A stretch of 64,000 nt of DNA. It comes from Opitutales bacterium. Lineage in GTDB: Bacteria; Verrucomicrobiota; Verrucomicrobiia; Opitutales; Coraliomargaritaceae. The stretch is from positions 86,065 to 150,064 of the forward strand of contig JABBCA010000082.1 in NCBI GenBank assembly GCA_018607135.1, given 5' to 3'. The notes beneath the pieces were generated by a model, which worked only from the letters and a program-made list of their open reading frames with translations, had not been told where the DNA came from and did no database searches. Every line of letters starts with the position of its first letter. Positions within the stretch are counted from its first letter, which is position 1. The translations under genes were made by a program, and so were the position numbers. This document shows, one piece after another, positions 57,454 to 64,000 of the stretch.

Positions 57454-59352
57454 TTATAATTTACTTAAGAAGGGTTTAATCAACGAACCTACCTCAGGAT
57501 CGTCCTCCAAATACTTAAAATAAGCTTTAAGGCGACGTTTCTGACGACCATTTGGCTTCTTATAAACAGATAAAATGGTTTCTCGGAGATCCGGATTATT
57601 TACTTTCTGAATCGCCGCTGCAGCGAGTTTCATTTGCTCAACCTCTTGCTTTGGGTTCGACTTTGAAAGCATCTTAGTTAAGGCCTTTACAGCAGATGCT
57701 GCATCCTCTGAAGGCGCACCTGGGGCTGATGCAAGGTCGATCCATACATAGCCAACATCTAAATTAGGCCATCGCGCCAAAGTCCGCTCCGATGCCGAAC
57801 GTAAGGGTGAATCAAAGTCCAACAGTATACGACTCAGATAAGCCAGTGTCTTCTCCCCTACGACACCATCTAAAATTAAAATAAGCCCTTCACGTGCATC
57901 ATCATTCTGAGAAGCCTGCAGCGCGGGCTCAAAGACTTGCTCCCAAAGGTAATCCCCCGCTCCATAATTTAAAGTAAGTCGCTTCAAGCTTCGTTGAGCG
58001 GATCGGGCAAGCGAGTCATTCGAAACGACCAATTGAACCAACACCTTAATGCTTTCTAAATCGCCAATAACTTCCAATGACTTGAAGGCAGCCTCACGGG
58101 CTTTTTCGTCACCATCACCCAATGCAATCGTATTTAATAATTCAGTTGCACCAGTAGTGTTACGGAGTTCCAAAACTTTCATCGCAGTGACACGTTTTGC
58201 CAGGTCGCTATTCCCTTTAGCAGTAGCCAAAGCTTGCTGATCTGCAGCTGGAGCACGTAATCGAGAAACTGCAGCAACCAAAGTCACATCCTTGGGGTCA
58301 GCGACAAATGCGTCGTAAATGACCTCAAAACTTGCATCTCCGCCGATTCGAGAAAGCGTATCAACGCGTGCGATCTTCAAGTCTGTAGGTAAGTCCTCGC
58401 CAAGAGCTAAAACCTGATTCTCATATTGTGAGAGGCCATGCTCTCCCACTGCTGTAATAATGACGAATTGATCTGCTGCTGTCGCCTTAGGCAATGCGTT
58501 CACTAAGTATGCTTGGGCGAAATCATTTTTCATTGCCGCCGCAAGAAAGCGCTCCCCACCCACAATCTCAGGCTTATTCAGCACGGCTTGTAGAACAGTT
58601 CCTGCGCGCGCTGTATCCAATTCACACAACTGTTGAAACGCAGCGACTCGGATCGCCTCATTACTCCCCTGACCTGATAATAAATATGCAGTGTCAGCGT
58701 CGACGCCCAAGTGCAGGAGCGCCAACTCGATAGATTCTTTTGCTTCAGCAGTTACCGTTGAATGCGCATCCAGTAATGCGGGAATGACTGACTGATTCCC
58801 CAATTTACCAATCGCCAATGCTGCACTTGTGACTGTCTCTAAATCGTCAGAGCCCAGTAAATTTGCAATTTCGGGAGCGGCGCTAACAGCACCTCGCTCC
58901 ACCAAGCCGTCCATATAGCCACGGCGTTCCTCTTTAGGAGCGCGAGCGAGCCCATTGAGTAAATAGTTGGTCGCCTCCTCACCAGGAATTTCAGACAGCG
59001 CGCGCCGAGCACTGTCACGCACTGGTTCTTCGTCGTCACCAAGAAGTGGATACAAAATCCCAGCTGATTGTGCAGATCCAAAAAGTTCAAGCATTCGAAT
59101 CAAGTAAAGACGTCCTGATAGAGGCATGCTGCCCCCGAGCTCAGCATTCACTTGATCCTCGAGTGAATTGACCAAAGCAACATCAGCATCTGGCGCTGAT
59201 GCATCCGCAAAAATCTGTTTTACTTCGATGCGCCCATTGAGGCGTGCATCGTAGTCGTCAGACTTCAGCTTAGCAAAAGACTTGCTCAAATCGGAGGCAT
59301 GTGCGCATGAAATGAGCAAACAAGCCAGCAGGGTAATAATATTCTTATACAT
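57454..59352 (-). CDS. Exported HEAT-repeat protein
   Basis: A 632-residue protein with a signal peptide (IITLLACLLISCAHA) followed by helical HEAT-like repeats over nearly the full length, e.g. DDEEPVRDSARRALSEIPG, DLETVTSAALAIGKLGNQ and DGDEKAREAAFKSLEVIGD. HEAT-repeat proteins of this kind in Planctomycetes and Verrucomicrobia are often paired with oxidoreductases and ThuA-domain proteins, as here, and probably act as scaffolds. No catalytic motif is seen. It is the last gene of the operon, 36 bp after the oxidoreductase. Confidence 0.88.
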   Translation of the reverse strand: MYKNIITLLACLLISCAHASDLSKSFAKLKSDDYDARLNGRIEVKQIFADASAPDADVALVNSLEDQVNAELGGSMPLSGRLYLIRMLELFGSAQSAGILYPLLGDDEEPVRDSARRALSEIPGEEATNYLLNGLARAPKEERRGYMDGLVERGAVSAAPEIANLLGSDDLETVTSAALAIGKLGNQSVIPALLDAHSTVTAEAKESIELALLHLGVDADTAYLLSGQGSNEAIRVAAFQQLCELDTARAGTVLQAVLNKPEIVGGERFLAAAMKNDFAQAYLVNALPKATAADQFVIITAVGEHGLSQYENQVLALGEDLPTDLKIARVDTLSRIGGDASFEVIYDAFVADPKDVTLVAAVSRLRAPAADQQALATAKGNSDLAKRVTAMKVLELRNTTGATELLNTIALGDGDEKAREAAFKSLEVIGDLESIKVLVQLVVSNDSLARSAQRSLKRLTLNYGAGDYLWEQVFEPALQASQNDDAREGLILILDGVVGEKTLAYLSRILLDFDSPLRSASERTLARWPNLDVGYVWIDLASAPGAPSEDAASAVKALTKMLSKSNPKQEVEQMKLAAAAIQKVNNPDLRETILSVYKKPNGRQKRRLKAYFKYLEDDPEVGSLIKPFLSKL

Positions 59353-59388
59353 ATCGATGTGTGTTTAAACTGAACGCTCAATGCCGGG

Positions 59389-60675
59389 TCATACAGGCAA
59401 CTCGTAGCCCGCTCGGCGAGGACGGTCCTGCCAACGCTTCGCGGCCGCATCTCCTACGATTTCTTCTTTAATCGGATCCCACTGTAATGGGCGATTTAAT
59501 CGCTCTGCGATAGCCGCCAACTGACAAATTGTTCCTGTCCGATGACCTACCGTTGCGGGACAGATCGGCGCCTTTCGAGATCGGATACAATCAACCCAAT
59601 TATAGGTATGATTATTTGAATTATAGAGGTGTGTATTTGATGGGTTCAGTGGCTTACTCGCCAACTCAGCAGGGGTGGTCTTGAGCAATCCACCACGACT
59701 GACACCTACGTCACCCTCAGTGCCTACAAAGCGTATCATATGGTCTTGGCGGTCTGGATGGTCACGATACACCTTAATTCCATCATCATATTCAAAGGTG
59801 GCATATTTGGCACCCTGATATCCTTTAGGTGTAAATTTCACTGGCCCAGAAGTATCGCGCCCCAAAGCCCACTGCGTGATATCGTAGTGATGCGCACCCC
59901 AATCACCATTCTTGCGAGAGCCATATTCCCAGAAACGACGCCAACCTCCGCCATACTCACCTAGAACACGCTCTGCAGTAAAGGGCTCATAAGGTGTTGG
60001 TCCAAGCCATTTATCATAATTAAAACCTTCTGGGATAGGCTCTTCGGGCCCTAAGACAGGTGGCGGGAAACTACCCAAACCAACAAACACTTCTTTGATC
60101 TCGCCGATCCAACCGTTTCGGACAATTTCTGCAGCTTTACGAAATGCACTATCTGAACGCTGCATAGAGCCCACCTGCACGATGGATCCGTAGCGTTTTT
60201 CGGCAGCGACCATCGCTTTACCCTCTTCAATAGTTAGCGTCATTGGCTTTTCGACATAGACATCCATACCCTTCCGCATCGCAGCCAAAGCTAGCGCAGC
60301 GTGCCAATGATCCGGCGTGACAATGACCACTCCATCCATTGCAGGATCATTCATTAAGTCTTCATAGTCGGGCGTTGCAACTACGTCAGAGTAACCACGA
60401 TTTGATAGCTCACGCTTTCCTCGTGCGAGTGCATCGGGTTTCAAGTCACAGACATAGATGGGTTGCACATGCTCATGTCCAACGACACCGACCAAAGCTC
60501 CGACCTGTTTACCGTAACCTATAAATCCAATATTGATACGACTGTTTGCACCTACTCGACCGTTAAGGCCTAGCGTATCCGCTCGCAAGATCATGGGCGC
60601 AGCTAGAAGTGATGCTCCGAATGCCGCACCTTGCTTTAAAAAAGAACGGCGTGTATTTGGGATAGTTGATTTCAT
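59389..60675 (-). CDS. Tat-exported Gfo/Idh/MocA-family oxidoreductase
   Basis: A 428-residue NAD(P)-dependent sugar oxidoreductase. The N-terminus has a twin-arginine signal ([19 protein letters not shown]), so it is exported folded with its cofactor. The Rossmann part has [12 protein letters not shown] and the conserved [33 protein letters not shown] is also typical. The C-terminal domain includes the [18 protein letters not shown] segment that forms the sugar site in this family. The substrate is unknown; members act on sugars, inositols and modified glycans. It lies between a HEAT-repeat gene and a ThuA-domain gene, a common grouping in these phyla. Confidence 0.92.
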   Translation of the reverse strand: MKSTIPNTRRSFLKQGAAFGASLLAAPMILRADTLGLNGRVGANSRINIGFIGYGKQVGALVGVVGHEHVQPIYVCDLKPDALARGKRELSNRGYSDVVATPDYEDLMNDPAMDGVVIVTPDHWHAALALAAMRKGMDVYVEKPMTLTIEEGKAMVAAEKRYGSIVQVGSMQRSDSAFRKAAEIVRNGWIGEIKEVFVGLGSFPPPVLGPEEPIPEGFNYDKWLGPTPYEPFTAERVLGEYGGGWRRFWEYGSRKNGDWGAHHYDITQWALGRDTSGPVKFTPKGYQGAKYATFEYDDGIKVYRDHPDRQDHMIRFVGTEGDVGVSRGGLLKTTPAELASKPLNPSNTHLYNSNNHTYNWVDCIRSRKAPICPATVGHRTGTICQLAAIAERLNRPLQWDPIKEEIVGDAAAKRWQDRPRRAGYELPV

Positions 60676-60683
60676 ATAGTAGA

Positions 60684-61631
60684 TCAGTTGAGTTGAGCGC
60701 TTGGAGTCGTATCTGCATCCAAATCACCCGCTGCGAATTGTATGCCCGCTAAAAAATGTTTCAATAAAAGTGGGTTTGCGAAAATGTGGTCATTATGGCC
60801 AAGACTTGTGTAGAAGACGCGCCCTTTACCTACAGACTGAACCCACGCCACAGGATAATCATTGTCTTCGCGCTTCATACCTTCGACAGCATCGCTGCGC
60901 TTAGGATCCAAATGTAAAAGTATGCGTAATTTCTCTCTCGAATAGGGCTCAGAGCGAAATTGATAAATTTCCTCTTGGATCTGAAAATCCTTCATAGCTT
61001 CAAACACAGGCTTGTTAATTGCATGCTCTGGATCTTCCACCACAAGAGTCACATTGTTCCGTGAACGCCATGGGTGCCCATCAAAGAAACCACCAATAAC
61101 TGCTCCAAAATCTGGATGATCGTAGCAAGCGTCCGATGCCGCATGGATACCGACGAGCCCTCCGCCATTTTCAACAAATTCTACCAAATTATCGACCAGT
61201 CGATCATTTCTCTCTTGCAACCAACGCCATTCCTTACCCTCAAACTCTTTACGTTGTTTTCGGTGCGGCATAAAGAAATCCCGACTTGTGTTGTTGAGAA
61301 CGACTGCATCGAACTCACTTAAGGCTTCTTTTTCAAAATGCTTAAAGTCATCACTTACGACCGCCACATACGCGCCCGAAGAGATCCCCATCTTCTCAAT
61401 CGCCAGCCTGCCTGATGGAATTGAGCCATGCCTGTAGCCAGCTGTCGCACTAAACACCAAAATCCTACGTGAAACCTCAGGAGCCACGATCGCCTCATGC
61501 GGCAAGGCATCTTCTATAGCTTTGATCTGTGATGGCGCCACAGGTTTGTCATCAAATGTGGGCAACCAGTCCGATGCGGCAGATAATAAACCGGATGCAC
61601 ACAGAAATAGATATGATAAGCGTTTATTCAT
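60684..61631 (-). CDS. Exported ThuA-domain protein
   Basis: A 315-residue protein with a signal peptide ([17 protein letters not shown]) and a ThuA/glutamine-amidotransferase-like domain (about 55-290). Typical segments are [51 protein letters not shown] and [13 protein letters not shown]. ThuA proteins are linked to use of trehalose and other sugars, but the biochemical reaction is not settled. It lies 8 bp upstream of the Gfo/Idh/MocA gene and is probably cotranscribed. A catalytic role is unproven. Confidence 0.9.
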   Translation of the reverse strand: MNKRLSYLFLCASGLLSAASDWLPTFDDKPVAPSQIKAIEDALPHEAIVAPEVSRRILVFSATAGYRHGSIPSGRLAIEKMGISSGAYVAVVSDDFKHFEKEALSEFDAVVLNNTSRDFFMPHRKQRKEFEGKEWRWLQERNDRLVDNLVEFVENGGGLVGIHAASDACYDHPDFGAVIGGFFDGHPWRSRNNVTLVVEDPEHAINKPVFEAMKDFQIQEEIYQFRSEPYSREKLRILLHLDPKRSDAVEGMKREDNDYPVAWVQSVGKGRVFYTSLGHNDHIFANPLLLKHFLAGIQFAAGDLDADTTPSAQLN

Positions 61632-61790
61632 GGTCGTTTTATATAAATTGTAAACTCTATGATTCTCGGAATATTTCTAATTTATGGAAGATTAATTTAA
61701 TACTAACATTTAATACAAAGCAGCAATACTTAACTAATTATTTTTACAGCAAATACACATTCTAATAGATCACATCACACCTGCTATTCA

Positions 61791-62972
61791 TCATTTCCAA
61801 ATAAGGTGCCCACGCATCTCTAATAAATCCAAGCCCACAGTTACATGCTCAAAATATCGAATATAACGGTAATTTTCAAGCACCAGCGCAGGGCCTTTGG
61901 GTCGCCCGAGCGGTCGCTCATACTCAGGGAAAGTATTTAGCCAAAGCTTGCTTTCAGAGCTATTGCCACCGCGCGGATCGACACCATAGCCATCCGAAAG
62001 CATTAAGTAGCTATACTTTTCAGCAACGATTAAAAACAAAGCTATGCAGAAATCGACTCTCGCTTGAGAGACTGCCGCAATATCGGAAATGGCTGACTTA
62101 CTTTCATCAATACCATCTCCGAGACCCGTTTCACCAATACCGAGTGTTAAAGCAATAATCTTACCGCCCTGCGCCGCTTCCTGTATCGCGCGTATTCCTT
62201 TGGCCATGTATTCCGCTTGACTCATCCCGCCGACCGCATGCTCGAAGCCCTCGAGGTAAGAGCCATCGAAATAGTTCAGGTATTCTAAGCCTGCGTCATC
62301 CAAGCGCGCTCGTATGATATTTGCGACCATAAGCTTCTCTGGTCTGAGCGCTCTACGAGCATCTCGCATCATTTTATGGTATCCTTTAATCACGGCCTCT
62401 TTCTTTCCAGGCATCCAAACTCGATCTTGGTAGCTCGACAGCACCTTAATATTTCCGTCTAAAAACAATCCATCAATATACGGATCATTACACACCTCGG
62501 CCATGGTATCGACCCACCAATCAACCACATCTTTGTTGGATAAATCATAAGCTCGGACCCGACCGCGAACCAATTTGTCCTCTCCGTTTCTGCCGACTAA
62601 ATACCAATCGGGTATCGAATTCAGCTGATCATCAAAACTGTAATTTCCATAATGGCAGAGCACATTGCGATAGAACAAAACCTTAGCACTACGATTATGC
62701 TTCTTAATCGCCTTGGCCGCTTCGATCGACCCAGCATCGACGGACCCATAGGTCTCGTGCCCGTTACTTTTTTCTAGAGTGATCAATGGAAACTTCTGTA
62801 AAAACTTCAGCTCTTCTTCTGAAAATGCTGTGCGCTTACGCACATGCATATAGAGCGGTAGAGTGTCCCAACTAAATTCGGGCATCGAACCACGAGGCCG
62901 CTCAGCACTAAGCTGAGCACTCAAAGGCGAGAGCGAAAATACACAGGCAAGCAAAAAAAAGATCCACTTCAT
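61791..62972 (-). CDS. Exported putative glycoside hydrolase (GHL15-like)
   Basis: A 393-residue protein from the ATG at 62972, giving MKWIFFLLACVFSLSPLSA as signal peptide; the frame is open further up into the AraC gene but that part is not needed. The body resembles the hypothetical glycosyl hydrolase family GHL15: SAKVLFYRNVLCHYG, VVDWWVDTMAEVCNDPYIDGLFLDG with a candidate acidic active-site residue, and YLNYFDGSYLEGFEH. It starts 4 bp after the AraC stop codon, so its expression is probably tied to that regulator. Substrate unknown. Confidence 0.72.
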   Translation of the reverse strand: MKWIFFLLACVFSLSPLSAQLSAERPRGSMPEFSWDTLPLYMHVRKRTAFSEEELKFLQKFPLITLEKSNGHETYGSVDAGSIEAAKAIKKHNRSAKVLFYRNVLCHYGNYSFDDQLNSIPDWYLVGRNGEDKLVRGRVRAYDLSNKDVVDWWVDTMAEVCNDPYIDGLFLDGNIKVLSSYQDRVWMPGKKEAVIKGYHKMMRDARRALRPEKLMVANIIRARLDDAGLEYLNYFDGSYLEGFEHAVGGMSQAEYMAKGIRAIQEAAQGGKIIALTLGIGETGLGDGIDESKSAISDIAAVSQARVDFCIALFLIVAEKYSYLMLSDGYGVDPRGGNSSESKLWLNTFPEYERPLGRPKGPALVLENYRYIRYFEHVTVGLDLLEMRGHLIWK

Positions 62973-62976
62973 AAGA

Positions 62977-63990
62977 CTAATGGGCTGCTCCCTTTCTGAA
63001 TTCTGCAGGGCTGCAGCCGAATTGTCTCTTGAAGCGATTCGCGAAATATTGACTAGAGTTAAACCCAACATAAAAAGCGATTTCTGTGATCGAACGCTCA
63101 GGCGCAGAGCGAAGGAAGTTTGCCGCGTGATGTAGGCGTATTAAGTTCAGTTGCTCTGAAGGTGTTGCGTTGAAAATTTCACGACAAGAAGTAGTTAAAT
63201 AGCTTTTACCCACGCGGCACGCGCCCGCCATTGCCTCAACAGTCCATGGTTCGGCAGACTTTTCAGGGCTTTGCGACAAAGATTTAAAGAACTGACTGAT
63301 CATTTGATTCACCCCTTGAGTGTCCGCTTCATTGTTTCCGACTTCCTGGCATAATCGGGTCGCTACATCTAATAAAACCGTGTTTACGATCACTGCTAAA
63401 TTTGCAACTGTTAGCTCACCCAAGCTTACATTATCAGCAAAACTTCGATTGATGTAGCTTTTGAGATGCCCTCGTCTATCCACCAAATGGTTACGTTGAT
63501 TCCTCAGAAATATTTGCTTAAGTTCTTTACGAGAATTTACATCTGGACCAATCCACTCGGGAAAGTTCCAGTTCCCACTAGATTCCGATGCCTCAACATC
63601 TACAATAAACCAAAAGAACTTACATGCGCTTATATTAGGATTTCCCAGACAATGTCGCTGCCATGGCCGAGTAATCGTGATATCACCCGAACGAAGATCC
63701 CAGCTACCCTGTTCCGTCTCAAACGGAAGTTGCCCACTCAACACGTAGCCAATTTCTATACCTTCATTCCGATGCATGGGTATTCCCCATCGCTGAGGCC
63801 CGACGGCATCCCACAATCCAATACTTCGCAAGCCAGGGAGGGCGCACTTTCTGAGCCGAACCCCTGGATACGCGCCGCGACCATAAGCAGACAAATTGAC
63901 CTCCCCGCGCTCTACAGCTAACGACAAGGGGGCGCATGCATCACTGCCACTGCGCTCTGAAATGGTCGCCTGATCAAGTAGTTGAATCAC
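62977..63990 (-). CDS. AraC-family transcriptional regulator, start uncertain at window edge
   Basis: A 337-residue AraC-type regulator. An N-terminal cupin-like sensor (about 65-115) contains IPMHRNEGIEIGYVLSGQ and ITITRPWQRH; the C-terminal double HTH (about 235-333) has SITEIAFYVGFNSSQYFANR and FKRQFGCSPAEFRKG. The first start in the window is a GTG at 63990, but the frame stays open to the last base, so the true start may lie outside. The gene leads the operon with the GHL15-like hydrolase, ThuA, oxidoreductase and HEAT-repeat genes, and probably controls it in response to a sugar. Confidence 0.9.
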   Translation of the reverse strand: MIQLLDQATISERSGSDACAPLSLAVERGEVNLSAYGRGAYPGVRLRKCALPGLRSIGLWDAVGPQRWGIPMHRNEGIEIGYVLSGQLPFETEQGSWDLRSGDITITRPWQRHCLGNPNISACKFFWFIVDVEASESSGNWNFPEWIGPDVNSRKELKQIFLRNQRNHLVDRRGHLKSYINRSFADNVSLGELTVANLAVIVNTVLLDVATRLCQEVGNNEADTQGVNQMISQFFKSLSQSPEKSAEPWTVEAMAGACRVGKSYLTTSCREIFNATPSEQLNLIRLHHAANFLRSAPERSITEIAFYVGFNSSQYFANRFKRQFGCSPAEFRKGAAH

Positions 63991-64000
63991 AATATATGGG

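Noticed and set aside
1..64000. CRISPR arrays, tRNA or rRNA genes, insertion sequences
   Set aside because: No regular repeat-spacer array, cloverleaf-like gene, rRNA segment or transposase was recognised in the window.

Overview
The window looks like part of a marine polysaccharide-degrading Verrucomicrobiota chromosome or megaplasmid, most like the Opitutales/Puniceicoccales (Coraliomargarita/Lentimonas-type) group. The reasons are a Planctomycetes-Verrucomicrobia (PVM) type bacterial microcompartment (BMC) operon, PEP-CTERM proteins, a Verru_Chthon-cassette-like pseudopilin protein, eight formylglycine-type sulfatases and several exported multi-domain glycan-active proteins. This assignment is inference from gene content; there is no rRNA or other phylogenetic marker in the window.

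Left part (1-15.5 kb): a minus-strand BMC operon (phosphotransacylase PduL, three BMC-H shell proteins, an unusual acetate-kinase homologue, a BMC-P vertex protein and a CoA-acylating aldehyde dehydrogenase that runs off the left edge) faces a divergent DeoR regulator. The DeoR gene is followed on the plus strand by rhamnulokinase, a PfkB sugar kinase, a DUF4432 mutarotase-like protein, malate:quinone oxidoreductase and a PAS/SpoIIE phosphatase. L-rhamnose isomerase lies on the minus strand, divergent from an AraC regulator, and a LacI regulator follows. Together this reads as L-rhamnose (possibly also L-fucose) catabolism: sugar, ketose, ketose-1-phosphate, then L-lactaldehyde oxidised in the BMC through lactyl-CoA and lactyl-phosphate to lactate plus ATP. 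The class II aldolase is not in the window and is expected beyond the left edge.

Middle part (16-57 kb): uptake and degradation of a sulfated, rhamnose-containing glycan. A GPH/MFS symporter is followed by a sulfatase and an exported GH78-like rhamnosidase. Then come a PEP-CTERM protein, a trypsin-LamG protein, an exported TIM-barrel hydrolase candidate, a GH106-like rhamnosidase, further sulfatases (one with a Lys in place of the motif Arg), a second PEP-CTERM protein, and a minus-strand series of pseudopilin, sulfatases, a cytoplasmic GH78 rhamnosidase and Verru_Chthon-like proteins. A DUF5722-like hydrolase is divergent from that series. No ulvan lyase or GH105 was seen, so the substrate could be ulvan, a rhamnan sulfate or another sulfated rhamnose glycan.

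Right part (57-64 kb): a minus-strand group with an AraC regulator, a GHL15-like exported hydrolase, a ThuA-domain protein, a Tat-exported Gfo/Idh/MocA oxidoreductase and a HEAT-repeat protein.

The most distinctive signal is a repeated operator, ideal form AAGAAACGTTTCTT, found next to several sulfatase, transporter, rhamnosidase, pseudopilin and PEP-CTERM genes, often 8-9 nt downstream of a TTGACA-like element. It appears to define one regulon, plausibly controlled by the LacI protein encoded beside the best operator pair.
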